DNA of 52,201 bases from an uncultured Desulfovibrio sp. (GCA_900553065.1 USBZ01000007.1:1-52201); one strand, 5' to 3'. Shown: positions 7,643-16,623, numbered from the stretch's first letter. Notes: generated by a model not told the origin, from the sequence alone. Program-made: numbers and translations.

Positions 7643-7671
7643 TTGACAGGCACAGGGCACCTAGATATTCT
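7643..7671 (+). promoter_or_regulatory. guaB promoter
   Basis: Perfect TTGACA (7643-7648), 17-base spacer, TATTCT (7666-7671). This is the best sigma-70 match in the window and would give a 5' leader of about 35 bases before guaB. Confidence 0.8.
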
Positions 7672-7713
7672 GGCCTATCTTTTTCCGAATTTAATCCAAC
7701 CCCGGAGGAAAAT

Positions 7714-9171
<1,458 letters not shown>

Positions 9172-9178
9172 ATAACAC

Positions 9179-9221
9179 GGCCCTGTTCCACCTTACGCAG
9201 GCGGAACAGGGCCTCAACTTT
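9179..9221 (+). terminator. Hairpin between guaB and guaA
   Basis: Perfect 11-base stem (GGCCCTGTTCC at 9179-9189 with GGAACAGGGCC at 9203-9213), then TCAACTTTT. It resembles an intrinsic terminator with a poor T tail and leaves only about 20 bases to the guaA start codon, so it probably lowers guaA expression relative to guaB or shapes the guaA leader. Confidence 0.65.
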
Positions 9222-9234
9222 TCCGGAACCGCCC

Positions 9235-10794
9235 ATGTCCAAAGTCATCATTCTGGACTTCGGCTCTCAGGTTACGCAGCTTATTGCCCGCCGCGTGCGC
9301 GAAGCCGGAGTATACTCCGAAATTCATCCCTGCATCACCTCTGCCGCGGACGTAGCCGCCATGCAGCCCGATGCCGTCATTCTTTCCGGCGGCCCCGCCA
9401 GCGTAGGCGAAAAGGATGCCCCCCGTCTCGACAGGGGGCTTCTTGAACTCGGCGTGCCGGTGCTCGGCATCTGCTACGGCATGCAGCTTCTCGCCCATGA
9501 ACTGGGCGGCGAGCTTGCCCAGTCCGAAACCCGCGAATACGGCCCCGCCGACTTTGAAAAGGTGGCCGACTGCCCCCTCTGGGACGGCATCGAATCTCTG
9601 GCCGAAGGCAAAACCTCCCGCGTGTGGATGTCCCACGGCGACAAGGTGCAGACGCCTCCTCCCGGATTCATCGTCACCGGCCGCACCGCCACGCTCGACG
9701 TTGCTGCCATGAGCTGCGATGAGCGCCGCATCTATGCGCTGCAGTTCCATCCCGAAGTGCATCACTCCGAAGACGGCGCGCAGATGATCCGCAACTTCCT
9801 CTTCAAGGTGGCGCACATCGAACCCGACTGGTCCATGAGCTCCTTTGTGGAACGCGTGGTCAGACAGGTGCGTGAAACCGTGGGCGACAGCCACGTCATC
9901 TGCGCGCTTTCCGGCGGCGTGGACTCCACCGTGGTGGCCGTGCTGCTCAATAAGGCCATAGGCCAGCAGCTGCACTGCATCTTTGTGGACAACGGCGTAC
10001 TCCGGCAGAACGAGGGCGAGGAAGTTGTAGGCTACCTGCGCGAACACTTCAATCTGAACCTCAAGTACGTACAGGCGGCCGATATCTTTCTCGGCCTGCT
10101 CGCAGGCGTGGATGATCCGGAAAAGAAGCGCAAGATCATCGGCCATACCTTCATCGACGTGTTCGACAAGGAAGCTCAGGCTATCAAGGACGCCGGTCAC
10201 GACGTAAAGTTCCTGGCCCAGGGAACCCTGTATCCCGACGTCATCGAATCCGTCTCCTACAAGGGACCGAGCGCCGTCATCAAGAGCCACCACAACGTAG
10301 GCGGCCTGCCGGAAAAGATGAACATGAAGCTCATCGAACCCCTGCGCGAGCTGTTCAAGGACGAAGTGCGCGCCGTGGGCGCGGAACTCGGTATTCCCGA
10401 ATCCATTCTGTGGCGTCATCCCTTCCCCGGTCCGGGCCTTGCCATCCGCGTCATCGGCGAAGTGACGAAGCCGCGCCTTGAAATTCTGCGCAAGGCCGAC
10501 GTCATCGTCATGGAAGAACTGCGTGCCTCCGGCTGGTACCGCAAGGTCTGGCAGGGCTTTGCCGTTCTCCTGCCGCTCAAGACCGTCGGCGTCATGGGCG
10601 ACGGTCGCACCTATGAGCACGTCATTGCCCTGCGCATCGTGGAAAGCGTGGACGCCATGACCGCCGACTGGGCTCGTCTGCCCGACGACCTTCTGGCCAG
10701 AATCTCCGGTCGCATCATCAATGAAGTCAAGGGCGTCAACCGCGTCGTGTACGACATATCTTCCAAACCTCCGTCCACCATCGAGTGGGAATAA
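9235..10794 (+). CDS. guaA: GMP synthase (glutamine-hydrolysing), two-domain
   Basis: A 519-residue GMP synthase that converts XMP to GMP using ATP and ammonia drawn from glutamine. The class I glutamine amidotransferase domain comes first, with triad Cys80 (GICYGMQ), His172 and Glu174 (FHPEVH). The ATP pyrophosphatase domain has SGGVDS at residues 226-231, and the C-terminal XMP-binding/dimerisation domain ends in IEWE. Length is normal. The ribosome binding site before the ATG is weak. The 3' end is of special interest: a near copy of its last 13 bases occurs at 11985-11997, and a second GMP synthase gene without the glutaminase domain starts at 12038. Confidence 0.98.
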   Translation: MSKVIILDFGSQVTQLIARRVREAGVYSEIHPCITSAADVAAMQPDAVILSGGPASVGEKDAPRLDRGLLELGVPVLGICYGMQLLAHELGGELAQSETREYGPADFEKVADCPLWDGIESLAEGKTSRVWMSHGDKVQTPPPGFIVTGRTATLDVAAMSCDERRIYALQFHPEVHHSEDGAQMIRNFLFKVAHIEPDWSMSSFVERVVRQVRETVGDSHVICALSGGVDSTVVAVLLNKAIGQQLHCIFVDNGVLRQNEGEEVVGYLREHFNLNLKYVQAADIFLGLLAGVDDPEKKRKIIGHTFIDVFDKEAQAIKDAGHDVKFLAQGTLYPDVIESVSYKGPSAVIKSHHNVGGLPEKMNMKLIEPLRELFKDEVRAVGAELGIPESILWRHPFPGPGLAIRVIGEVTKPRLEILRKADVIVMEELRASGWYRKVWQGFAVLLPLKTVGVMGDGRTYEHVIALRIVESVDAMTADWARLPDDLLARISGRIINEVKGVNRVVYDISSKPPSTIEWE

Positions 10795-10800
10795 ATCATG

Positions 10801-10839
10801 AAAACCGCAAGTCCCTTTTATCGGGACTTGCGGTTTTTT
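10801..10839 (+). terminator. Terminator after guaA
   Basis: Perfect 15-base stem (10801-10815 with 10823-10837) with a 7-base loop and a run of T residues. Very strong. Confidence 0.93.
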
Positions 10840-11067
10840 ATGCTCCGCCGACGATCCACAGGTCAAACGGGTACGGCGGCCCGGAGCAGACGGAAGCGGC
10901 TGTGGAGGCCGACAAGCAGAGGGAACAGACGGAGAAAGGCCGCAAACGGCCACGGCACTCCCTTAACCGGGGAGAAAGGTAAAAAGTGGATTTATAAGGT
11001 ATTCTATGATATACTTCTTTTTAAGGAATGGAAAGATTAACCGAGAGTTATGGAGGGCCTAATACAA

Positions 11068-11616
11068 ATGGAACAAGGAAGAATTCTTGTGATTACAGGA
11101 TCTCCAGGAACCGGAAAAACTACAACATCATCTATTATTGCGAAAGAATCTAGCATGGAAAAGTCTGTTCATATGCATACGGATGACTTTTATCATTATC
11201 TGAGCAAAAACGCCATTCCTCCACATCTGCCGCAATCTAACGACCAAAACTTGGTAGTGATTGAGTCTTTCTTAGAAGCCGCAAAGCGGTTTGCTCGCGG
11301 TGGATATGATGTAATTGTAGATGGCATTATCGGCCCGTGGTTTCTGGAGCCGTGGCTAAATGTCGTTCAAGAGGGATATGAGGTACACTACATCATTTTG
11401 AGAACTAATAAAGAAGAAACCATAAAACGGGCGATTGGGCGCTCAAAATTAGATAGAGATACAAATATCGAATTGGTAGAAACGATGTGGGAACAATTTT
11501 GCAATCTCGGAATATACGAGAAAAATGTTATAGACACTACTAATCTTTCGATTAACGATACCGTTCTCACAGTAAAAGAAAAAATTAGAAATAAAACCTG
11601 TTTGCTACATCAATAA
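11068..11616 (+). CDS. P-loop kinase-like protein, foreign composition
   Basis: A 182-residue P-loop NTPase with a Walker A motif GSPGTGKT at residues 11-18, an HTDDFYHY segment about 25 residues later and a VDGIIGPW segment near the middle. The arrangement resembles small kinases of the AAA_33/zeta-toxin/chloramphenicol-phosphotransferase type, which phosphorylate small molecules; the substrate is unknown and no partner antitoxin gene is seen. The start at 11068 is preferred over an ATG at 11050 because GGAGGG (11052-11057) fits it. The gene is visibly AT-rich, with codons such as ATA, AAA and TTA that the neighbours avoid, which points to transfer from a low-GC organism, perhaps a Firmicute. 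Confidence 0.72.
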   Translation: MEQGRILVITGSPGTGKTTTSSIIAKESSMEKSVHMHTDDFYHYLSKNAIPPHLPQSNDQNLVVIESFLEAAKRFARGGYDVIVDGIIGPWFLEPWLNVVQEGYEVHYIILRTNKEETIKRAIGRSKLDRDTNIELVETMWEQFCNLGIYEKNVIDTTNLSINDTVLTVKEKIRNKTCLLHQ

Positions 11617-11681
11617 CTTCGACATTTTGAACCATCGCAAATCCCGTCGGGGTCGTCAATGGTCGAATTGCGTCCCATGGT

Positions 11682-11785
11682 GGGATTGATTTCCGCCGGG
11701 GCGGAAATCAATCCCCTATTGCCTGGGAGCGTTTACGCTCCCAGGCGGTGGTCGAAACGGGTCTCGATTTGAGACCCATTTCGAC
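11682..11785. repeat. Three back-to-back perfect or near-perfect hairpins
   Basis: Hairpin A: 16-base perfect arms 11682-11697 and 11700-11715 with a 2-base gap. Hairpin B: 11-base perfect arms 11721-11731 and 11736-11746 with a TTTA loop. Hairpin C: 15-base arms 11751-11765 and 11771-11785 with one mismatch. They are separated by only 5 and 4 bases, with no T run after any of them and no gene over them. They do not look like terminators; a structured RNA or a recombination/transposition site is more likely. Confidence 0.7.
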
Positions 11786-11863
11786 AGAAACTTACATCAA
11801 ATTGAGAGAAGTTTTGATTGTGGCCGTTTATGGCCTGAAACCCTTACAATTTCTCGGTTTTTG

Positions 11864-11942
11864 TGATACTATTTTGATACTAAGAAAGCGAACTGCCTCA
11901 AATAAGCGGGCAAAACATTAACATATTTGCGAATGTTTTGCC
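11864..11942. repeat. Direct and inverted repeats upstream of the second GMP synthase gene
   Basis: TGATACT occurs twice, at 11864-11870 and 11875-11881, exactly 11 bases apart. Then GGCAAAACATT (11909-11919) and its perfect complement AATGTTTTGCC (11932-11942) flank a 12-base spacer. Together they look like protein binding sites, for example for a recombinase or a regulator, just before the gene at 12038. Confidence 0.6.
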
Positions 11943-12037
11943 TATAAAATCACCCCAAATACACTCCCATGTACTTGAATTTGCCGAATGGGAATAATCC
12001 GACCATAGCCGTCCCCCAACCTTCGAGGAGAGACAAG

Positions 12038-13018
12038 ATGTCCAACAATGTTCGCCCCGAATCCATGGCACGCATCAACAGTGAAGCTCTTGCCCGAACC
12101 TTCATCGACGAACAGGTCAAGGAACTCAGAGAACAGATCGGTGACAAAAAGGTCCTGCTCGCCCTTTCCGGCGGCGTGGACTCCTCCGTCGTGGCCGCCC
12201 TGCTCATCAAGGCCGTCGGTCAGCAGCTCGTGTGCGTGCACGTCAACCACGGTCTTCTGCGCAAAGGCGAACCGGAACAGGTCGTCGAAGTGTTCCGCAA
12301 TCAGATGAAGGCCAACCTCGTCTATGTGGACGCCGTGGACCGCTTCCTGGACAAGCTGGCCGGTGTGGACGATCCCGAAACCAAGCGCAAGATCATCGGC
12401 GCCGAATTCATCCGTGTGTTCGAAGAAGAAGCCCGCAAGCAGGAAGGCATCGAATTCCTGGCTCAGGGCACCATCTACCCCGACATTCTGGAAAGCGGCA
12501 CCGTCAAGGCTCATCACAACGTGGGCGGCCTGCCCGAAGATCTGCGCTTCAGCCTTGTCGAACCTCTGAAATTCCTGTTCAAGGACGAAGTCCGCATGGT
12601 GGGCAAGACCCTCGGCCTGCCCGACGGCATGGTGTACCGTCAGCCCTTCCCCGGCCCCGGCCTCGGCGTGCGCTGCCTCGGCGCCATCACCCGCGACCGC
12701 CTCGAAGCCGTGCGTGAATCCGACGCCATCCTGCGCGAAGAGTTCGCGAAGAACGGTCTGGAAGGCAAGGTCTGGCAGTACTTCACCGTAGTGCCGAACT
12801 TCAAGTCCGTGGGCGTGTCCGACGGCAGGCGTACCTTCGCCTATCCCGTCATCATCCGCGCCGTCAACACCGTGGACGCCATGACCGCCACCGTGGAAGA
12901 TGTGCCCTTTGCCCTGCTGCAGCACATCACCGACCGCATCACCAGAGAAGTGACAGGCGTCAACCGGGTTCTCTACGATCTCACGCCGAAGCCCGTCGGC
13001 ACCATTGAGTGGGAATAA
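12038..13018 (+). CDS. Stand-alone GMP synthase ATP-pyrophosphatase subunit (no glutaminase domain)
   Basis: A 326-residue protein equivalent to the C-terminal two thirds of GuaA. The PP-loop SGGVDS is at residues 44-49, followed by LAGVDDPETKRKIIG, FLAQGTIYPD, HHNVGGLP and the XMP-binding end SVGVSDGRRTF through NRVLYDLTPKP to IEWE. There is no amidotransferase domain, and no separate glutaminase gene is nearby, so it would need free ammonia or an unlinked partner; split GMP synthases of this kind are known in archaea and some Firmicutes. It is clearly diverged from the full-length GuaA 1.2 kb upstream, so it is not a recent duplicate. The start at 12038 is set by GAGGAG (12025-12030); an ATG at 11969 would add 23 unlikely residues. 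Codon use is GC-rich, like the host. Confidence 0.9.
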   Translation: MSNNVRPESMARINSEALARTFIDEQVKELREQIGDKKVLLALSGGVDSSVVAALLIKAVGQQLVCVHVNHGLLRKGEPEQVVEVFRNQMKANLVYVDAVDRFLDKLAGVDDPETKRKIIGAEFIRVFEEEARKQEGIEFLAQGTIYPDILESGTVKAHHNVGGLPEDLRFSLVEPLKFLFKDEVRMVGKTLGLPDGMVYRQPFPGPGLGVRCLGAITRDRLEAVRESDAILREEFAKNGLEGKVWQYFTVVPNFKSVGVSDGRRTFAYPVIIRAVNTVDAMTATVEDVPFALLQHITDRITREVTGVNRVLYDLTPKPVGTIEWE

Positions 13019-13030
13019 AAAAAACACTCT

Positions 13031-13064
13031 GCCCCGGAAGCCTAAGGCTCCCGGGGCTTTTCTT
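13031..13064 (+). terminator. Terminator after the second GMP synthase gene
   Basis: 12-base stem (13031-13042 with 13046-13057, one mismatch) and TTTTCTT. Confidence 0.85.
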
Positions 13065-13090
13065 GTCTCCTCACAGCGCCGGTTTCTGCC

Positions 13091-14452
13091 ATGCACAGAC
13101 AGTCAGACAGCATGACCGGGGGAAGCATCTGGAAGGCCATTGTCTCCTTTGCGGTTCCCCTGATTCTGGGAAACTTCTTCCAGCAGCTCTACAACGCCGC
13201 CGACTCCCTCATCGTGGGCAATCTGCTCGGCGACAGGGCTCTTGCCGCCGTAAGCGGAACAGGCAACCTGATCTTTCTGCTCGTAGGCTTCATCAACGGC
13301 ATCAGCCTTGGTGCGGGCGTCGTCATATCGCAGCAGTTCGGGGCGGGAAAAATCCGGGAAATGCGCCGCTCCATCCATACGCTCGCCGCGTTCGGTCTTG
13401 CATCAGGACTGGGACTGTCCATCTTCGGCGTTCTCTGCACCCCGCAGATTCTGCACTGGATGAACACCCCGCCCGACGTGTTCCCGGAAACCATGCAGTA
13501 TCTGCGCGTCTATTTTGCCGGAGCCCTCGGGCTGACGACGTACAACGCTCTTGCCAGCATTCTGCAGGCTGTCGGCAACAGCCGCTATCCTCTGTACTTT
13601 CTGGTGCTCTCCTCCGTCGTCAACATCGTCCTTGATCTCGTCTTCATTGCGCTGCTGCACTGGGGCGTATGGTCGGCGGCGGCCGCCACCGTCATATCCC
13701 AGGTTCTCAGCGCCCTGCTCTGCACCCTGGTGCTGTGCCGCAGTTCCGCTTCCTGGCGTCTTGAGCCCGGAAGCATCCGCTTCCATGCCGGATGCCTGAA
13801 AACTCTTGCCGCTTACGGCTTTCCTTCCGGACTTCAGTGCTGCGTCATCGGCGTTTCCAATGTGGTCATCCAGAGCCATATCAATCTGTTCGGAGCCTCC
13901 GCCATGGCCGGATGCGGCGCCTATCAGAAAATAGAGGGATTCTGTCTCATCCCCGTCATGAGTCTGGCCCTCGCGCTCGCCACATTCGTCGGTCAGAACA
14001 CAGGCGCGCGACATCCTCTTCGCGTCCGCGCAGGCACTGGCTTCGGCCTGATTCTTTCCATGGTGCTTGCCGAACTCATCGGCATCGGCGTCTTCATCTG
14101 GCGAGAACCGCTCATGTCCGTCTTCAGCGCCGATGCCGAGGTCATCCGCATCGGCGCCGACTATGCCCTCGTTGCGGCCCCGTTCTATTTTCTGCCCGCC
14201 TGCACACACTGCATGGCCGCGGCCTTCCGCGGCGCAGGAAGACCCATGTTCGCCATGGCGGTCATTCTTATCTGCTGGTGCGCCGTCCGTGTGGGAACGC
14301 TCTCCACGCTCATGACGCTTGCGCCGACCATAGCCACCATCTACTGGATCTACCCGGCAACCTGGACGCTCAGCTCGCTCACGTTCCTGTTCGCCTGGCA
14401 CAGAATGTCTTCCGAACTCACCCGCGGGCATCGCCGGATCCGTCATTCATGA
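13091..14452 (+). CDS. MATE family efflux transporter
   Basis: A 453-residue inner-membrane protein with about 12 hydrophobic segments in two similar halves, as in the MATE (multidrug and toxic compound extrusion) family. The N-terminal MTGGSIWKAIVSFAVPLIL, the ALQAVGNSRYPLY-like segment after helix 4 (here LASILQAVGNSRYPL) and the matching AAAFRGAGRPMF in the second half are family features. These proteins export cationic compounds in exchange for sodium or protons; the substrate here is unknown. No clear ribosome binding site is seen for Met1, and Met8 (13112) is an alternative. The stop codon overlaps an in-frame ATG of the next gene (ATGA at 14449-14452), so the two may be coupled. Confidence 0.9.
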   Translation: MHRQSDSMTGGSIWKAIVSFAVPLILGNFFQQLYNAADSLIVGNLLGDRALAAVSGTGNLIFLLVGFINGISLGAGVVISQQFGAGKIREMRRSIHTLAAFGLASGLGLSIFGVLCTPQILHWMNTPPDVFPETMQYLRVYFAGALGLTTYNALASILQAVGNSRYPLYFLVLSSVVNIVLDLVFIALLHWGVWSAAAATVISQVLSALLCTLVLCRSSASWRLEPGSIRFHAGCLKTLAAYGFPSGLQCCVIGVSNVVIQSHINLFGASAMAGCGAYQKIEGFCLIPVMSLALALATFVGQNTGARHPLRVRAGTGFGLILSMVLAELIGIGVFIWREPLMSVFSADAEVIRIGADYALVAAPFYFLPACTHCMAAAFRGAGRPMFAMAVILICWCAVRVGTLSTLMTLAPTIATIYWIYPATWTLSSLTFLFAWHRMSSELTRGHRRIRHS

Positions 14453-14601
14453 CAACGCCTTCTTCCCCATTCCCGAAACCTTCCTTCCCTGAAGAGGGTC
14501 GTACGCTGCATGAAAAGCGCTGCACCTCAGCGCCCGACTGCCCCGCCGACATTCCGGCCCGGCAGGACAAGCAGCACGCCGACCATCCTTCGAGCCGTCG
14601 C

Positions 14602-14961
14602 ATGAATTTCTTTGAACGTGTCTATGACGTCGTACGCGCCGTGCCTCCGGGGGAGGTCGTCAGTTACGGTCAGGTGGCCTTTCTTGCCGGAAATCCGCGT
14701 ATGGCCAGACAGGTCGGCTGGGCGCTTCATGCCTGCCCGGCGGATGTTCCCTGGCACAGAGTGGTCAGAAAGGACGGCTCGCTCCCTTCCTTTTCCGAAA
14801 ACGGCTCGGACAGACAGCGAAGCCTCCTTCTTCGGGAAGGCGTTCTTTTCGATGAGGAAGGAAGAGTGGAACGCCTTCATTTCGGAGCGCCTCTGGAAGG
14901 CACGAACTGTCGCATGAAATCGTTCTGCAGGCGCCGGACAAAGCATGGCGAAAGCGTATGA
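14602..14961 (+). CDS. Alkyltransferase-like (ATL) DNA-binding protein, MGMT family
   Basis: A 119-residue protein of the O6-alkylguanine transferase fold: a helix-turn-helix (GEVVSYGQVAFLAGNPRMARQVG, written here in parts: GEVVSYGQVA then ARQVGWALH) followed by the active-site region PWHRVV. True methyltransferases have PCHRV; the acceptor cysteine is replaced by Trp, as in ATL proteins such as E. coli YbaZ, which bind O6-alkylguanine and hand the lesion to nucleotide excision repair. The core family alignment starts at this Met. The frame is open further upstream to an ATG at 14449 that overlaps the MATE stop codon; using it would add 51 residues of no family character. Confidence 0.85.
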   Translation: MNFFERVYDVVRAVPPGEVVSYGQVAFLAGNPRMARQVGWALHACPADVPWHRVVRKDGSLPSFSENGSDRQRSLLLREGVLFDEEGRVERLHFGAPLEGTNCRMKSFCRRRTKHGESV

Positions 14962-15038
14962 TGCACTTGAAGGCGCAACTTCGATATGCTACCGTCCAAG
15001 GCTGACGGAGAGATAACCCTCGCGAGGAGTTTTTATAG

Positions 15039-15314
15039 ATGTTTGGCATCGGCAGCACAGAATTGCTGGTCATCCTGGTTGTGGCGCTTCTTGTACTCGG
15101 ACCCAAGAATCTGCCCAAAATCGCCCATACGCTCGGCCGCGCCATGGGTGAATTCCGCCGTGTATCCACCGAATTTCAGCGCACCCTCAATACCGAAATA
15201 GCTTTTGAGGAAGAAGCGGAAAAGGCCAAGGCCAGAAAGGCCGCAGCCGACAAGGATCAGACGTCTTCCGGTTCTGCCGGCAGCACTGTTTCCGATACGG
15301 AAAACAAAGCCTGA
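15039..15314 (+). CDS. tatB: Sec-independent protein translocase subunit TatB
   Basis: A 91-residue single-span membrane protein of the twin-arginine translocase, which moves folded proteins across the inner membrane. Residues 1-22 hold the membrane helix and hinge (MFGIGSTELLVILVVALLVL then GPKNLP), followed by an amphipathic helix and a charged tail. The GP hinge and the acidic residue near the N-terminus fit TatB better than TatA. GAGGAG lies upstream of the ATG. It is the first gene of a tight run tatB-tatC-hisB-lipoprotein-hisA. No tatA gene is in the window. Confidence 0.93.
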   Translation: MFGIGSTELLVILVVALLVLGPKNLPKIAHTLGRAMGEFRRVSTEFQRTLNTEIAFEEEAEKAKARKAAADKDQTSSGSAGSTVSDTENKA

Positions 15315-15327
15315 GCGGACTACCGGC

Positions 15328-16623
15328 ATGGAAGAAAAAGATTATTCCCGTTCCCCCGCCGAGGGGGAGAAGCAGCATGGCGACGACTCCGTCAAGGAGT
15401 CTGATCTCGCATCCTATTACGCGGCAGCCGCTTCGGCCGCGGCCTCCGGGCACGAATTCCGCGAAGAAGACGGCACGGAAAAAGCCGACGACGAGGCTGC
15501 TCCCTCCGCGTCCGGCGACGCCCTCCCGACCAGCGACGCTTCCGAAGCGGCGAATGTCGCTCCCGGCAGCGACACTCCGCAGAGCGGTGATGCCGACGCA
15601 TCGGAAGCTCCCGAAGCCGCCGACATTTCCGAAGACGGCAGTCCTCACGGGCCTCTGGACTTCTTCTCCGAGCAGAAGGACGCCGACACGCAGCATGCCG
15701 AAAACGATGAGGAAAAGCAGAACGAAGAAGAGTCTGCTCCCCGCGAGCCCGTACCGCCCTACGAAAACACGCCGGTCTACGCCGCGTTCCAGGCTCCCGA
15801 GAAGCCTGAAAGCAGGGACGACGAAGACGAGGACGGCGCGGAAGACGATGAACCCATGAGCATTCTCGGCCACCTCAACGAGCTGCGCCGCCGCCTTTTC
15901 CGCATCGTCATCATCGTCATTCTGGGATTCGTGGCCTTCTACGGCGTCTCCGAACCGCTGTACGGCTTCCTTTCCGCGCCGCTTCAGGCCTGCATGCCCG
16001 AAGGCAGCAAGCTCATCTACACCTCGCCCCAGGGCGCCTTCTTCACCTACATGAAGGTGGCTCTCGTGGCGTCGCTGTTCGGCACAAGTCCCTTCAGCTT
16101 CTACCAGCTGTGGGCCTTCATTGCGCCCGGACTCTATCGTGAGGAAAAGAAAGCCATACTGCCGCTGGCCTTCTGCTCCTCGATATTCTTCCTGGCGGGC
16201 GCGGCCTTCTGCTTCTTCCTGGTCTTCCCCATCGCCTTCCAGTTCTTCATGGGCTTTGCCACCGACACCATCGTTCCCATGATCTCGGTGGAAGAATATC
16301 TCAGCTTTGCCCTCAAGCTCCTGCTGGCGTTCGGTCTTGTCTTTGAAATGCCGCTGTTTGCGTACTTCCTTTCGCGCTTCGGCCTTCTTACTCCCGAGTT
16401 CATGCGCCGCTCCCGGCGCTACGCCATACTGGTCATCTTCATCGTCGCCGCCATACTCACTCCGCCCGACGTCTTCTCCCAGTGCCTGATGGCTCTTCCC
16501 ATGCTGGTGCTCTATGAAGTGAGCATCTATGTGTCGGCCATGGCCTACAAGAAAAAAGAAGACAAGCCCGAACCTCAGTCCGAGACGGATGATGACGAAG
16601 CCGCGGAGGAGGAAAAACAATGA
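15328..16623 (+). CDS. tatC: Sec-independent protein translocase subunit TatC with long acidic N-terminal extension
   Basis: A 431-residue protein. The TatC core starts near residue 177 (MSILGHLNELRRRLF) and has six membrane helices with family motifs such as YTSPQGAFFTYMKV and SFYQLWAFIAPGLY. TatC is the twin-arginine signal peptide receptor. Standard TatC is about 250 residues, so about 176 residues are extra: a Glu/Asp/Ala/Ser-rich, probably disordered, cytoplasmic tail. The frame is continuous and a start at 15328 follows tatB by 13 bases; an internal ATG at 15856 would give a standard-sized protein but has no good ribosome binding site. The stop overlaps the hisB start (ATGATG at 16620). 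Confidence 0.94.
   Translation: MEEKDYSRSPAEGEKQHGDDSVKESDLASYYAAAASAAASGHEFREEDGTEKADDEAAPSASGDALPTSDASEAANVAPGSDTPQSGDADASEAPEAADISEDGSPHGPLDFFSEQKDADTQHAENDEEKQNEEESAPREPVPPYENTPVYAAFQAPEKPESRDDEDEDGAEDDEPMSILGHLNELRRRLFRIVIIVILGFVAFYGVSEPLYGFLSAPLQACMPEGSKLIYTSPQGAFFTYMKVALVASLFGTSPFSFYQLWAFIAPGLYREEKKAILPLAFCSSIFFLAGAAFCFFLVFPIAFQFFMGFATDTIVPMISVEEYLSFALKLLLAFGLVFEMPLFAYFLSRFGLLTPEFMRRSRRYAILVIFIVAAILTPPDVFSQCLMALPMLVLYEVSIYVSAMAYKKKEDKPEPQSETDDDEAAEEEKQ

Larger units (their letters stand above)
10782..11997. mobile_element. Putative remnant of an element integrated at the guaA 3' end
   Basis: The stretch from about 10980 to 11985 is AT-rich and unlike its neighbours. It holds one orphan kinase gene, three stacked hairpins and two sets of short repeats. 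On the right it ends with CGAATGGGAATAA (11985-11997), which matches 12 of the last 13 bases of guaA (CGAGTGGGAATAA, 10782-10794). The 3' end of guaA is a known target of tyrosine-recombinase elements in several bacteria, so the two copies could be attL and attR. No integrase gene is left, and the guaA terminator still follows the left copy, so at most this is a degenerate remnant. The kinase could also have arrived by another route. Confidence 0.4.

Noticed and set aside
11682..11785. The three stacked hairpins as transcription terminators for the kinase gene
   Set aside because: None is followed by a T run on either strand, and three in a row of this kind are not needed for termination.
13007..13018. 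GAGTGGGAATAA at the end of the second GMP synthase gene as a third attachment site
   Set aside because: Both genes end in the conserved residues IEWE plus stop, so an identical 12-base end is explained by homology. Only the non-coding copy at 11985-11997 is informative.
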